NCBI RefSeq assembly: GCF_013911755.1
Contig: NZ_JACESP010000002.1
Coordinates: 1-64,000 of the forward strand
DNA length: 64,000 nucleotides
Source of the DNA: Sphingosinicella sp.
Lineage (GTDB): Bacteria > Pseudomonadota > Alphaproteobacteria > Sphingomonadales > Sphingomonadaceae
Reading direction: 5' to 3'
In this document: positions 52,076-62,483 of the stretch, piece after piece
Numbering within the stretch: position 1 is the first letter of the stretch
How the letters are laid out: the number at the start of each line of letters is the position of its first letter
Position numbers and translations under genes: made by a program
The notes under the pieces: model-generated
The model's input: only the letters and a program-made list of their open reading frames with translations
What the model was told of the DNA's origin: nothing
Database searches by the model: none

Positions 52076-53349
52076 GTCGATCTCTCCTTGAGTGCGCCCG
52101 GAACATCAAAACTATCGGCTCGGCGAAGCTCTGGAAAGCGCCAAGCCCAGAGTGCGGTAACGACGATGGTGCCGATGCCCCCGATCACCACCGCCTCGAC
52201 AGGGCCGAACCACGCGGCGGTGAGGCCGGATCGGGCCTCGCCCAGCTCATTCGACGCGGAGATGAACAGCATCGAGACCGACGACACCCGGCCGCGCATC
52301 GCGTCCGGCGTGTAGATCTGGATCAGCGAGGAGCGCACGTAGACGCTCACCATGTCCGCCGCGCCGAGCACGCCGAGGGCGCCGAGCGACAGCCAGAGGT
52401 CGCGCGACAGGCCGAAGACGACAATCGCGATGCCGAAGATGGCGACGCACACGAACATCTTGATGCCGACATGCCGCGCGAGCGGCCGCCGCGAGAGCCA
52501 GAGCGCCACAATGGCCGCGCCCACGGCAGGCGCGGCACGCAGGTGGCCGAGACCTTCGGGGCCGACGGCGAGAATGTCGCGCGCGTATACAGGCAGCAGC
52601 GCTGTGACGCCGCCGAGCAGCACGGCGAAGAGATCGAGCGAGATCGCGCCCAGCACCACCTTGTTGTCGCGCACGTAGCGAAGCCCGTTCATCACCGATT
52701 CGATCGGGCTCGCCGTGGCTTCGGCTGTCGGCAGCGGCACGCGCGAAATGAGGAACATGGCGATGAGGCTGATCGTCAGCATCGCCGCCGAGACGACGAG
52801 CGGCGCGGCAGGGTTCGCTGCATACAGATAGCCGCCCATCGCCGGACCGCCGATCGCGCCCACCTGCCAGCCGATCGAGTTCCACGCGATCGCGGTCGGC
52901 AGCATCCGCACCGGGACGAGGTTGGGCGCGAGCGCCGAAAGCGCCGGCGACGCGAACGCCCGCCCGACACCGAGCAATGCCGCCACGATGAAGAGCGCGG
53001 GAATCGTGATGTCGCCCGTGAGTTCCAGCGCGCCGAGGCCCGCCGCGCACAGCATTTCAAGTGCGAGCGCCCCGCGCACGATGTAGCGGCGGTCCACCCG
53101 GTCGGCGATGTAGCCGACGACGAGTGACAGCACGAACAGCGGCAGGAACTGAGCAAGGCCCACCATGCCGAGCAGGAATGCGGCCTCGCGCTCCGGCATC
53201 GTCTCGCGCGCGATGTCGTAGACCATCCAGCCGATCACAATGACGAGGATCATCTGCGACGTCGTCGAGGCGAGCTTGGTGATCCAGAAATAGCGATAAT
53301 CGGGTATCGCGAAGACGGACGTTCTATCCTCGGCGTCGGCGGGGGTCAT
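52072..53349 (-). CDS. MFS transporter (EntS/MFS_3-like)
   Basis: A 425-residue transporter with 10-12 predicted membrane segments in the 'transmembrane secretion effector' (EntS-like) branch. Signature pieces: the N-terminal F-R-Y-F-W-I-T-type start, seen as Y-R-Y-F-W-I-T-K-L; loop 2-3 motif [10 protein letters not shown]; and [11 protein letters not shown] between helices 10 and 11. Such proteins usually export small molecules. ATG 53349 is chosen over TTG 53385 for length and lack of homology upstream. Coupled to cysK, so export of a cysteine-related compound is possible but unproven. Confidence 0.85.
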   Translation of the reverse strand: MTPADAEDRTSVFAIPDYRYFWITKLASTTSQMILVIVIGWMVYDIARETMPEREAAFLLGMVGLAQFLPLFVLSLVVGYIADRVDRRYIVRGALALEMLCAAGLGALELTGDITIPALFIVAALLGVGRAFASPALSALAPNLVPVRMLPTAIAWNSIGWQVGAIGGPAMGGYLYAANPAAPLVVSAAMLTISLIAMFLISRVPLPTAEATASPIESVMNGLRYVRDNKVVLGAISLDLFAVLLGGVTALLPVYARDILAVGPEGLGHLRAAPAVGAAIVALWLSRRPLARHVGIKMFVCVAIFGIAIVVFGLSRDLWLSLGALGVLGAADMVSVYVRSSLIQIYTPDAMRGRVSSVSMLFISASNELGEARSGLTAAWFGPVEAVVIGGIGTIVVTALWAWRFPELRRADSFDVPGALKERST

Positions 53350-53467
53350 GGCGATGCGCTTAGACGGCTGCACGGCTTTGTGCAAAGCAGAGAAACTGCT
53401 GGAGCCACGGGAAAAACTTCATCCAGAGGTTAACCCGAAATTATCCATGAACCGGCGAAGGTGAGGC

Positions 53468-53665
53468 ATGACAGAGCGCGGGCCCTCTCTTGCGGAAATC
53501 ATCGTCGCGAAGCTGGCGGGTGCGTTTCACCCCCAGACGTCGCGCAGGGCATTGCCGCCCGTGCTCGTGCAGCCCGCTTTGCGCGCCATGCCTGCCGCCG
53601 CGCCCTGCGTTGCAGACGACAGGCTGATCGCGGCCTACCGCGACCTGCTGCGGATGCCCGTCTGA
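53468..53665 (+). CDS. Small hypothetical protein upstream of cckA
   Basis: A possible 65-residue protein starting at ATG 53468, with GGTGAGG at 53459-53465 as ribosome site. The sequence begins M-T-E-R-G-P-S-L-A-E-I-I-V-A-K-L and has an amphipathic first helix. No domain is recognised. Two other frames are also open here, so the call rests on the start context and position: it fills the otherwise empty space before the sensor kinase gene. It could instead be untranslated leader. Confidence 0.4.
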   Translation: MTERGPSLAEIIVAKLAGAFHPQTSRRALPPVLVQPALRAMPAAAPCVADDRLIAAYRDLLRMPV

Positions 53666-53755
53666 AGTGTCGATCGTGTGGCCGGCCCGGCCCAGCATCC
53701 GTTCCGCGCGAGCGGGCTTGACCGGAAGCGGCCTTGCGCGGATGACCACGACACG

Positions 53756-56224
53756 ATGACGATGCGTACCGACTCCCGGTTTCCAGCCAGCAGCGAGGAT
53801 CTTCCCGATCCGATCGAATGGCCGCGCCTGCCCGGTGCGCAGCGCCACATGGCCCTGGTGATAGCGGGCGCGGTGCTGCTCGGCCTCGTTTCCACCGTGC
53901 TCGTGGGATGGGCGATGGATTCGTGGGAAATCGCCTCTCTCTACGGTGCGATGATCCTTGCATCAGCGGTCGTCGCCTATTTCTCGGCGCTGGGCAGGGC
54001 GCGGCGGGGCGCGGGGGGCATCGACTGGACGATGATGCGCACCGCGCTCGATTCGCGCAGCGATGCGCTCGCCGTGACCGATGCGGAGGGCAAGCTCGTC
54101 TGCGCGAATGCCGCTTACGGCACACGCTGCGACGGTTATCCTTCGCCCTTCGACCTTGCGGGCGAGGACGAGGCGAGCCGCCGCCGCCTAACCAACATTG
54201 CCGAGCAGGCACGGCGCGACGGAAACGGCTTTGCCGAGATCGAACAGGCCGTCAGCGGTGCGCGTCGCAAACTGCGCGTGTCGGTGCGGCCCGCCGATAC
54301 CGCGCGGAACTATCTCTTGTGGACGCTCAGGCGCGGCACTGCCGAGAAGGCAATGGACGACACGGTCGCGCTGCTCGAAGGTCCGGCGGGCATCTGGCTC
54401 GGCAGCGCCGGGCTAATGGTTGTTATGGCCGACCCCTCCGGCGAGATCATCGCGGCGAACGGCGCCTTCAAGAACGCCATCACCGGCACCGCAGGGCGCG
54501 TGCCGACCAACCTCGTCGATATTCTGGAGGCGGGGGAGGACGGCGCACGGCGCATGAAGACCGGCGGCGGCGCGAGCATTCCCGTGCGCCTCATCGAACT
54601 CCCGCTCGGCAACCAGAAAGAGGCGGGTACAAGCGCCTACGTGTTCCTGATCCTGCGCGAAGGCAGCGCGGCGGCGGAGGCCGTGACGCCTGTGCCAGAC
54701 AGCCTGCCTGCGTTGCTTTCGGTGCTGCCCATCGGGCTCGCGCTCGCCGATCGCGACGGCCGCTTCACGTTCATGAACGAGAGTTTCGCCGCCATCGCGG
54801 GGGTCGAGGAGGGGAGCGAACTGCGCTACCCGAGCGATCTTGTCGTCGATGAGGACAAGACGATGGTGTCGGACGCGGTGCGCCGCGCGGCCGCCTCCAT
54901 CGAGCGGGCGCGCGACCTGCGCGTCCGGCTGAAGCACAAGCCCGAGGAGCCTGTGGCGCTCACCGTGGGCAAGGCGCCGGGCGCGGGTGGCCCGGCCGTC
55001 GTCCTGTCGCTCAAGGACAATCAGGAACAGCTGAAACTCGAAAAACAGATCGCGCAAGCCACCAAGATGCAGGCCGTGGGCCAGCTCGCGGGCGGCGTCG
55101 CGCACGACTTCAACAACATCCTCACCGCCGTCATCGGCTACTGCGACCTGATGCTGCTCCGCCACACGCCGGGCGACAGCGATTTCGACGACATCAACCA
55201 GATCCGCCAGAACGCGAACCGCGCCGCGAACCTCGTGCGCCAGCTGCTCGCTTTCTCGCGCCAGCAGACGCTGCGCCCACAGCTCATCCACGTGTCGGAC
55301 ATCGTCGGTGAACTCAGCCATCTCCTGAAGCGCCTGCTCGGCGAGACGGTGACGCTGACCGTGAAGCACGGCCGCAGCCTCGCGCCGGTGCGCGCCGACC
55401 CCGGCCAGATGGAGCAGGTGATCGTCAACCTCGCCGTGAACGCGCGCGATGCGATGCCCGAAGGCGGCGAGCTCACGATCTCGACCTTCGCGGTTTCGGC
55501 GCGCGAGGCGAAGAAGCTCGACCGCGAGGGAATGCCTTCGGGGGAATATGTCGCGATCGCTGTGAAGGACACGGGCACCGGCATCTCGCCCGAGATTCTC
55601 GGCAAGATCTTCGAGCCATTCTTCACCACCAAGGAAGTCGGGCGCGGCACCGGCCTCGGCCTTTCCACGGTGTACGGCATCGTCAAGCAGTCGGGCGGCT
55701 ACATCTTTGCAGACAGCGTCGTCGCCGGCGGCACCACGTTCACGATCTACCTGCCCGCGCAGGAAGCGCTGCCGGAGGCCGCGGCCGCCGCCGCGGGCGC
55801 GGACGGCGGCGATCCGTGGGGGCAGGGCAAGATCCTGCTCGTGGAGGACGAGGCGATGGTCCGCGCCGTCGCCGAGCGCGCGCTGACGCGCAAGGGCTAC
55901 GAGGTGCTGACCGCCGGGCACGGCGAAGAGGCGCTGGAGATTCTGGAACGAATGCCCGAGGGGGTGGATCTGCTGATTTCCGACGTGGTGATGCCCACGA
56001 TGGACGGGCCTACGCTTGTCCAGCACGCGCGAAAAACCTTCCCGGACCTCAAGATCATCTTCATGTCCGGCTACGCCGAGGAACAGCTGAGGAAGTCGAT
56101 CGACGTCCCCGACGTGGCATTTCTCGCCAAGCCGTTCTCTGTGCAGGAACTTTCCGACAAGGTGCGGCACGAGATCGCCCGCGGCAAGGCGCGCACGAAC
56201 CCTGAGACGGTCGCTGCCAAGTAA
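53756..56224 (+). CDS. cckA: Hybrid sensor histidine kinase CckA
   Basis: An 822-residue kinase/phosphatase that controls CtrA through ChpT in Alphaproteobacteria. The order is two membrane helices (about 32-75), PAS-like regions (about 95-420), HisKA with His450 (G-G-V-A-H-D-F-N-N), HATPase (N-A-R-D-A-M-P-E-G-G; D-T-G-T-G-I; G-T-G-L-G-L) and a receiver domain with phosphoacceptor Asp743 in I-S-D-V-V-M-P-T-M-D-G and Lys in F-L-A-K-P-F. The dual PAS plus C-terminal receiver and position before recA match CckA. The start is uncertain: ATG 53756 was chosen; ATG 53762 and an upstream GTG are possible. SOS boxes of recA begin 1 base after its stop. Confidence 0.92.
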   Translation: MTMRTDSRFPASSEDLPDPIEWPRLPGAQRHMALVIAGAVLLGLVSTVLVGWAMDSWEIASLYGAMILASAVVAYFSALGRARRGAGGIDWTMMRTALDSRSDALAVTDAEGKLVCANAAYGTRCDGYPSPFDLAGEDEASRRRLTNIAEQARRDGNGFAEIEQAVSGARRKLRVSVRPADTARNYLLWTLRRGTAEKAMDDTVALLEGPAGIWLGSAGLMVVMADPSGEIIAANGAFKNAITGTAGRVPTNLVDILEAGEDGARRMKTGGGASIPVRLIELPLGNQKEAGTSAYVFLILREGSAAAEAVTPVPDSLPALLSVLPIGLALADRDGRFTFMNESFAAIAGVEEGSELRYPSDLVVDEDKTMVSDAVRRAAASIERARDLRVRLKHKPEEPVALTVGKAPGAGGPAVVLSLKDNQEQLKLEKQIAQATKMQAVGQLAGGVAHDFNNILTAVIGYCDLMLLRHTPGDSDFDDINQIRQNANRAANLVRQLLAFSRQQTLRPQLIHVSDIVGELSHLLKRLLGETVTLTVKHGRSLAPVRADPGQMEQVIVNLAVNARDAMPEGGELTISTFAVSAREAKKLDREGMPSGEYVAIAVKDTGTGISPEILGKIFEPFFTTKEVGRGTGLGLSTVYGIVKQSGGYIFADSVVAGGTTFTIYLPAQEALPEAAAAAAGADGGDPWGQGKILLVEDEAMVRAVAERALTRKGYEVLTAGHGEEALEILERMPEGVDLLISDVVMPTMDGPTLVQHARKTFPDLKIIFMSGYAEEQLRKSIDVPDVAFLAKPFSVQELSDKVRHEIARGKARTNPETVAAK

Positions 56225-56225
56225 A

Positions 56226-56240
56226 GAACGAAAATAGAAC
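56226..56240 (+). promoter_or_regulatory. LexA (SOS) box before recA
   Basis: GAACGAAAATAGAAC has the alphaproteobacterial SOS consensus GAAC-N7-GAAC (equivalent to GTTC-N7-GTTC on the other strand) without mismatch. It lies 85 bases before the recA start and just after the cckA stop. Confidence 0.85.
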
Positions 56241-56259
56241 AAAAGTGCTTGCGCGCTTG

Positions 56260-56274
56260 GAACAAAACACGTAC
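56260..56274 (+). promoter_or_regulatory. Second, imperfect LexA-like box before recA
   Basis: GAACAAAACACGTAC is GAAC-N7-GTAC, one mismatch from consensus, 34 bases downstream of the perfect box (about three helical turns) and likely overlapping the promoter core. Two boxes would allow cooperative LexA repression. Confidence 0.55.
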
Positions 56275-56324
56275 ACGATCCCTCATTGAAACGGCTTCGT
56301 CAGCCCACTAGGAGGGACCAGACA

Positions 56325-57386
56325 ATGGCATCAGCGCTTCGGGTGGTGGAATCAGGCATGGACAAGCAAAAGGCTCTCGACGCGGCTCTGGCGCAGATCG
56401 ACCGGGCATTCGGCAAGGGCTCGGCAATGAAACTCGGCCAGCGCGATGCCATGGAAATCGATTCCATCTCGACCGGTTCGCTCGGGCTCGATCTTGCGCT
56501 CGGTGTCGGGGGTTTTCCGCGCGGCCGCGTCATCGAGATCTACGGCCCGGAAAGCTCGGGCAAAACGACGCTGGCGCTTCATGCGATCGCCGAAGCGCAG
56601 AAGGGCGGCGGTACGGCGGCGTTCATCGACGCTGAACATGCCCTCGATCCCGTTTACGCCAAGAAGCTCGGTGTGGATATCGAGAACCTTATCGTCTCGC
56701 AGCCCGATACGGGTGAGCAGGCGCTGGAGATCACCGACACGCTGGTACGCTCGAACGCCATCGACATCCTCGTCGTCGACTCCGTTGCCGCTCTGGTGCC
56801 GCGGGCGGAAATCGAGGGCGAGATGGGCGACAGCCACGTCGGCCTTCAAGCGCGCCTGATGAGCCAGGCGCTCAGGAAACTCACGGGTTCGATCAGTCGT
56901 TCGCGCTGCATCGTCATCTTCATCAATCAGGTGCGCATGAAGATCGGCGTTATGTACGGCAACCCGGAGACGACGACGGGCGGTAACGCTCTCAAGTTCT
57001 ACGCGAGCGTTCGTCTCGACATCCGCCGCACGGGACAGATCAAGGACCGCGACGAAATCGTCGGCAACGCGACGCGCGTGAAGGTGGTGAAGAACAAGGT
57101 GGCACCGCCGTTCAAGCAGGTCGAGTTCGACATCATGTACGGCGAAGGCGTCTCCAAGGTTGGCGAGATTCTCGACCTCGGCGTCAAGATCGGCCTCGTC
57201 GAGAAATCGGGTGCATGGTTCAGCCACGATTCGACGCGCATCGGTCAGGGGCGCGAGAACGCGAAGCAGTTCCTGCGCGACAATCCGGAGATGCGTGACA
57301 AGATCGAAAAGGCGATCCGCGCCAACGCCGCCGGCATTTCCGAGGCCCTTCTCACTGCGGGCCCGGACACCGACAGCGACGAATAG
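56325..57386 (+). CDS. recA: Recombinase A
   Basis: A 353-residue RecA, the strand-exchange protein and co-protease for LexA. Walker [10 protein letters not shown] is near residue 68. Also present are I-D-A-E-H-A-L-D-P, the L1/L2 DNA-binding loops ([26 protein letters not shown]) and N-Q-V-R-M-K-I-G. The C-terminal tail is acidic (D-T-D-S-D-E). AGGAGGGA upstream supports ATG 56325. Two SOS boxes precede it and a hairpin terminator follows at 57411. Confidence 0.98.
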   Translation: MASALRVVESGMDKQKALDAALAQIDRAFGKGSAMKLGQRDAMEIDSISTGSLGLDLALGVGGFPRGRVIEIYGPESSGKTTLALHAIAEAQKGGGTAAFIDAEHALDPVYAKKLGVDIENLIVSQPDTGEQALEITDTLVRSNAIDILVVDSVAALVPRAEIEGEMGDSHVGLQARLMSQALRKLTGSISRSRCIVIFINQVRMKIGVMYGNPETTTGGNALKFYASVRLDIRRTGQIKDRDEIVGNATRVKVVKNKVAPPFKQVEFDIMYGEGVSKVGEILDLGVKIGLVEKSGAWFSHDSTRIGQGRENAKQFLRDNPEMRDKIEKAIRANAAGISEALLTAGPDTDSDE

Positions 57387-57410
57387 GCGGCCCTTCCCAG
57401 TGCCCCCGCC

Positions 57411-57443
57411 GAGGCCGCCTTTTCCGGGGCGGCCTCTTTCGTT
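57411..57443 (+). terminator. Intrinsic terminator of recA
   Basis: GAGGCCGCC (57411-57419) pairs exactly with GGCGGCCTC (57428-57436) around an 8-base loop, followed by TTTCGTTT. It lies 25 bases after the recA stop. Confidence 0.88.
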
Positions 57444-57623
57444 TCCGGCAGGCAGGAAAAGGGACCGGAGCACGACATCTCATGCTCCGGCCAGGGACGA
57501 TCCGACGGCCGGGGAGGGAGGGAGGCCGAAACGGACGAAACCGGGGGAGGGAAGCCACCGGTGTTTCATTCTTTATTGAGTTTAATTCGCAATATCAAAT
57601 ATTATCCTCGATCCTACACATCT

Positions 57624-59651
57624 TCATGCAGCCAGCGCCTGCTTAACGACCGCGTCCGCAAGCGTGCCGCTCAGTTCAGCGAGATGGTCGAACGTCGCCG
57701 TGAATGTCGCGAGCCCCTGACTCATCGCGCGGAGTTCCGCGCCGAAGCCGTGGAGTTCGGCTTCCGGCATCAAGGCTTCGATTACATCCCATCGCGACCA
57801 GCCCTCGCGCGGCGAAATGCCCAGCATTTGTCCGCGGTGGCTGGCGATGCTCGACGTGATGCGCGAGGTAGCGCTGCCCGGCGCCTCGATGGTCACGCGC
57901 GCCACGGGTTCGAGCAGGTGCGGCGTGCATGCGGCGAGTGCTTCGGTCATCGCGATGCGTCCGGCCGTGCGAAACGCCAGCTCCGAACTGTCGACCGTGT
58001 GGTAGGAGCCGTCGGTCAGCGTCACGGCAACGTCGACGACGGGAAAGCCGAGGGGACCCCGTTCCATCGCATCGCGGATTCCGGCCTCGACTGCGGGAAT
58101 CCATTGCTTCGGGATCGCGCCGCCGGTGATGCGATCGTTGAACACGAAGCCTTCGCCGCGTCCGCGCGGGGCGACCTCGATCACCACGTCGCCGAACTGG
58201 CCGTGTCCGCCCGATTGCTTCTTGTGCCGCCCGCGCTGCGTCGCACCGCGCCGGATCGATTCGCGATAGGGAATACGCGGCGGCTGCGCATCGACGGCTA
58301 CGGAGTAGCGCCGCTTGAGGCGCGCGAGCACCATGTTCAGATGCTCGTCGCTGAGCCCGCGCAGAAGCATTTCGTGCGTGGCCGCGTCCTGATCCCAGGC
58401 GAGCCCGACGTCTTCCTCGACGAGTTTGTGAAGCGCAGTGGAAAGTCGCACGTCGTCCTTCCGTTCGCGCGTCGTGATCGCCAGCGCATGGCCGGGTGCC
58501 GGGCGCGCGATCTGCGTGCGCCGCGCGCGGCATGCCGTAAAGACAATGTCACCCGCCGCGATCGTATCGACCTTCGTGATGGCCGCGATAGCGCCCGCCG
58601 GTACGCTTGCCGTTTTGCCGAGCTTGTCGCCGAGCACGTGGAACAGCCCGCCGGCCCGGACCGGATTGCCGGCCCCGTCGCGAAGTTCGGCACCTTCGGC
58701 AAGCCCGCCGAACGCGCGTGCATAGACGAGCCGCCCCGCAGCGTTGCCGTGCGCGACTTTGAAGGCAAAGGCGCCTTCGTCCGCACCCAGTCGCGCGGCA
58801 GCAGCGGCGGGCGAAGGCGTTTCATGGCGCAGCATCTTCAAAAGCCGCCGCACGCCATGATCGCCCAGCGCCGAGCCGAATAGCAGGGGCACAACAAGGT
58901 TCTCGCCCGTCTCGCGCGACAGGTCGCCGAACACCATCGCCGCATCGGGCATTTCGTCCATCAGCAGCTTTTCAAGAAGCGCATCGTCGTGGTCGGCAAG
59001 CTGTTCGAGCATGTGAAAGCGCTCAGCCGATTCACGTTCGGCTAGCGCGGACGGCATTTCGATGCGCTCCGATGCCTTGCCGGGCCGGTAGTGGAAAGCG
59101 CGTTCGAGCGCAAGATCGACGAAGCCGGTGATCGTCTCGCTCTCGCGTATGGGAATCTGCCGCGCAAGGATGGGCTTCGCGCTCATCGGCTGCAACGCTT
59201 CGAGGAGATCGCGGATGCGCCCGCGCGCGGACTCGATCTTGTTGACGAAAATCGCGTGCGGGAGCCCAAGCGTTTCAAGCTGGCGCAGGGCAGGCTCCAC
59301 GAGCGCGGCGCGCGCAGGATCGGGGTCGATCACCACGATCGCAAGATCGGCGGCTGCCACGGCAAGCAGCGCATCGGGCGCGAAGCCGGGCGCGCCGGGG
59401 GCGTCAACGATCGCGAACGCATCGCCTAGGTAATCAAAGCGGGCGAGATTGACTTCGGTGGAGCCGCGCCGCCCGCGCGCTTCGGGCGACGCATCGCCGA
59501 CGCTCGTTCCTGCCTCGACGCTGCCCTGCCGCGGGATCGCGCCTGCCGTGAACAACATCGCTTCTGCAAGGCTCGTCTTGCCCGCGCCCGCCGGGCCGAC
59601 GAGCGCCACCACCCTGACAGGTTTGCCGGTCTCCTGTAACAAAGCCGCCAT
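57624..59651 (-). CDS. Elongation factor G-like protein with altered G motifs
   Basis: A 675-residue EF-G paralogue, same domain order as FusA (GTPase, domains II-V) but diverged. The P-loop G-P-A-G-A-G-K-T (19-26) is intact. G3 is D-A-P-G-A-P-G-F where EF-G has D-T-P-G-H-V-D-F, so the catalytic His that triggers GTP hydrolysis on the ribosome is absent. G4 is N-K-I-E in place of NKxD, weakening guanine recognition. The switch 1 region is R-R-G-S-T-E. Domain IV tip H-K-K-Q-S-G-G-H-G-Q-F and P-Y-R-E-S-I are retained. It is not the housekeeping FusA; such paralogues are widespread in Alphaproteobacteria with unclear function. ATG 59651 has GGGGAGAT upstream. Confidence 0.88.
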   Translation of the reverse strand: MAALLQETGKPVRVVALVGPAGAGKTSLAEAMLFTAGAIPRQGSVEAGTSVGDASPEARGRRGSTEVNLARFDYLGDAFAIVDAPGAPGFAPDALLAVAAADLAIVVIDPDPARAALVEPALRQLETLGLPHAIFVNKIESARGRIRDLLEALQPMSAKPILARQIPIRESETITGFVDLALERAFHYRPGKASERIEMPSALAERESAERFHMLEQLADHDDALLEKLLMDEMPDAAMVFGDLSRETGENLVVPLLFGSALGDHGVRRLLKMLRHETPSPAAAAARLGADEGAFAFKVAHGNAAGRLVYARAFGGLAEGAELRDGAGNPVRAGGLFHVLGDKLGKTASVPAGAIAAITKVDTIAAGDIVFTACRARRTQIARPAPGHALAITTRERKDDVRLSTALHKLVEEDVGLAWDQDAATHEMLLRGLSDEHLNMVLARLKRRYSVAVDAQPPRIPYRESIRRGATQRGRHKKQSGGHGQFGDVVIEVAPRGRGEGFVFNDRITGGAIPKQWIPAVEAGIRDAMERGPLGFPVVDVAVTLTDGSYHTVDSSELAFRTAGRIAMTEALAACTPHLLEPVARVTIEAPGSATSRITSSIASHRGQMLGISPREGWSRWDVIEALMPEAELHGFGAELRAMSQGLATFTATFDHLAELSGTLADAVVKQALAA

Positions 59652-59835
59652 GTCACGATCTCCCCATACTGGATGATCGCCGCCCGGTTTCGACCTCGTG
59701 CATTGGGCCGGCACTCAAGGCGGCACAACAGGAGCAGGGTCTGCCTGTTGCGCCGCGAGCGCAAGGGGGAATGGTCGCGCATGCCTGTCATTCTGTCGCC
59801 TTGAGTAGCGCGCAGTCCTCGACTACATGCTCGCC

Positions 59836-62478
59836 ATGACCTCCACGAACGACATACGCCGCTCATTTCTCGACTTTTTCGGGGACGAGGGGCACATGCG
59901 CGTGCCCTCCGCACCGCTGGTGCCGCAGAACGACCCGACGCTTATGTTCGTGAACGCGGGCATGGTGCCGTTCAAGAACGTGTTCACCGGCCTCGAGACA
60001 CGTCCCTACAGCACGGCAGTTTCCAGCCAGAAATGCGTGCGCGCGGGCGGCAAGCACAACGATCTCGACAACGTCGGCTATACGGCGCGACACCATACGT
60101 TCTTCGAAATGCTGGGGAATTTCTCCTTCGGCGACTATTTCAAGGAACGTGCGATCAGCCTCGCCTGGAACCTCATCACGAAGGAGTGGGGCATTTCGCC
60201 CGACCGGCTGACGGCGACGGTCTACCATACCGATGACGATGCCTTCGCGCTGTGGAAGAAGATCGCGGGCCTGCCCGACAGCCGCATCATCCGTATCGCC
60301 ACGAAGGACAATTTCTGGGCGATGGGCGACAACGGCCCGTGCGGACCGTGTTCGGAGATTTTTTTCGACCACGGCGACCACATTCCCGGCGGCCCTCCCG
60401 GTAGCCCGGACGAGGACGGCGACCGCTTTGTCGAGATCTGGAACCTCGTGTTCATGCAGTATGAGCAGGAAGCGGGCGAGATCGTACGCGATCTGCCGCG
60501 CCCGTCGATCGACACCGGCATGGGCCTGGAGCGCGTCGCCGCCGTGCTGCAGGGCACCCACGACAATTACGAAATCGATCTCTTTCAGGCGCTGATCGGT
60601 GAATCCGCCGAAATGACGAAGACCGATGCGAAAGGGCCGATGTCGGCCTCGCACCGCGTGATCGCCGACCATCTGCGCGCGAGCGGTTTTCTGGTGGCGG
60701 ACGGTGTGCTGCCGTCGAACGAGGGCAGGGGCTATGTGCTCCGCCGCATCATGCGCCGCGCCATGCGCCACGCGCACCTGCTCGGCGCCAAGGATCCGTT
60801 GATGTACCGGCTGGTGCCGTCGCTGGTCAGCCAGATGGGCGGCGCGTTCCCGGAACTGACGCGCGCGCAGCCGCTGATCGAGGAAACGCTGAAGCTCGAG
60901 GAGACGCGCTTCCGGCAAACGCTGGAAACGGGACTCCGCCTTCTCGACGAAGCGACCGCGGGCATGGGAGAAGGAGCCGTGCTTCCCGGCGAGACGGCGT
61001 TCAAGCTTTACGATACCTACGGCTTCCCGCTCGATCTCACCGAGGATGCGCTGCGCCGTCAGGGCCTGTCGGTCGACAAGAGCGGTTTCGACACGGCGAT
61101 GGCCGCGCAGAAGGCCGCCGCGCGCGCTGCCTGGGCGGGCTCCGGCGCGCAGGCGGACGAGGGCGTGTGGTTCGACATCGCCGAGGAGTTCGGCGCGACC
61201 GAATTCACGGGCTACACGTCCGACACCGCGCAGGGCGAGGTGATCGCCATCGTCAAGGACGGCGCCCGCGTGGAGAGTGCTGCCGCAGGCGACACTGTCG
61301 TCATCCTTACCAACCAGACGCCGTTCTACGGCGAATCCGGCGGCCAGACCGGCGACGCCGGAACGATCACGGGCGGCGGCCTCAAAGCCGTTGTTGAAAC
61401 GACCTCGAAGCCGCTCGGCAAGCTGCATGCTCATCAGGCGCGCATTGCCGAGGGCAGCGTGCACGTCGGCGATGTCGTCCAGCTCGATGTCGATGCGGCG
61501 CGTCGGGATCGCATTCGCGCCAACCACTCGGCAACGCACCTCCTGCACGCCGCGCTCCGCAATCGGATCGGCGCACACGTCACGCAGAAGGGCTCGCTCG
61601 TCGCGGAAGATCGCTTCCGTTTCGATTTCAGCCACCCGAAGGCACTGAGCGCGGAGGAAATCGCGCTGGTCGAGGCCGACGTCAATGCGCAGGTGCGCGG
61701 CAACGCGGCGGTGAACACGCGCCTGATGAGCCACGCCGACGCGATCGAGGCCGGAGCGATGGCGCTGTTCGGCGAGAAGTACGGCGACGAAGTGCGCGTG
61801 CTTTCGATGGGCCGTGGCGCGGACGCGGACTATTCGGTGGAACTGTGCGGCGGCACGCACGTGCGTGCGCTCGGCGACATCGGCCTCGTCAAGATCATCA
61901 GCGAAAGCGCTGTGTCTTCCGGTGTGCGCCGGGTCGAGGCGTTGACCGGCGAGGCGGCGCGGCTTTACCTGCAAGGGCAGGAAGACCGGCTGCGCGAGGC
62001 CGCCGCGACGCTGAAAGTGGCGCCCGCCGAGCTCCCCGCGCGCGTGCAGGCGCTCGTCGATGAGCGCCGCCGCCTGGAGCGCGAGCTTGCCGATGCCAGG
62101 AAGGCGCTGGCGCTTGGCGGCGGGGGTACCGCCCCGGCGGCGGAAGCCGAGGAGGTCGCGGGCACGAAGTTCGTTGCGCGCGTCGCCGAAGGGCTCGATC
62201 CTAAGGATCTGCGCGGTGCGGTTGATGACGCGAAGAAGCAGGTCGGCTCGGGCGTTGCCGCGATCGTGGCAGTGAACGAGGGCCGCGCGAGCATCGCCGT
62301 CGGCGTCACCGATGACCTGATCCAACGCTTCAATGCGGTCTCGCTCGTGCAGGCGGGCGTTGCGGCGCTCGGCGGCAAGGGTGGAGGCGGACGCCCAGAC
62401 ATGGCGCAGGGCGGTGGTCCTGATGGCGACAAGGCGGCGGAGGCCATCGCGGCGGTGAAGGGCGTGCTCGCGACCTGA
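59836..62478 (+). CDS. alaS: Alanyl-tRNA synthetase
   Basis: An 880-residue class II synthetase that charges tRNA-Ala and edits Ser/Gly mischarging. Motif 1 region [25 protein letters not shown] and the [11 protein letters not shown] motif 3 are intact. The editing domain carries H-S-A-T-H (HxxxH) and C-G-G-T-H. The C-terminal C-Ala domain ends in a glycine-rich stretch. ATG 59836 is preferred ([11 protein letters not shown]); ATG 59827 adds three residues. It lies next to recA and cckA, as in many Alphaproteobacteria, separated only by the EF-G-like gene. Confidence 0.97.
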   Translation: MTSTNDIRRSFLDFFGDEGHMRVPSAPLVPQNDPTLMFVNAGMVPFKNVFTGLETRPYSTAVSSQKCVRAGGKHNDLDNVGYTARHHTFFEMLGNFSFGDYFKERAISLAWNLITKEWGISPDRLTATVYHTDDDAFALWKKIAGLPDSRIIRIATKDNFWAMGDNGPCGPCSEIFFDHGDHIPGGPPGSPDEDGDRFVEIWNLVFMQYEQEAGEIVRDLPRPSIDTGMGLERVAAVLQGTHDNYEIDLFQALIGESAEMTKTDAKGPMSASHRVIADHLRASGFLVADGVLPSNEGRGYVLRRIMRRAMRHAHLLGAKDPLMYRLVPSLVSQMGGAFPELTRAQPLIEETLKLEETRFRQTLETGLRLLDEATAGMGEGAVLPGETAFKLYDTYGFPLDLTEDALRRQGLSVDKSGFDTAMAAQKAAARAAWAGSGAQADEGVWFDIAEEFGATEFTGYTSDTAQGEVIAIVKDGARVESAAAGDTVVILTNQTPFYGESGGQTGDAGTITGGGLKAVVETTSKPLGKLHAHQARIAEGSVHVGDVVQLDVDAARRDRIRANHSATHLLHAALRNRIGAHVTQKGSLVAEDRFRFDFSHPKALSAEEIALVEADVNAQVRGNAAVNTRLMSHADAIEAGAMALFGEKYGDEVRVLSMGRGADADYSVELCGGTHVRALGDIGLVKIISESAVSSGVRRVEALTGEAARLYLQGQEDRLREAAATLKVAPAELPARVQALVDERRRLERELADARKALALGGGGTAPAAEAEEVAGTKFVARVAEGLDPKDLRGAVDDAKKQVGSGVAAIVAVNEGRASIAVGVTDDLIQRFNAVSLVQAGVAALGGKGGGGRPDMAQGGGPDGDKAAEAIAAVKGVLAT

Positions 62479-62483
62479 GGAGC

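Noticed and set aside
54413-56242. Long antisense open frame across cckA
   Set aside because: Same compositional effect; cckA on the other strand has complete kinase and receiver motifs.
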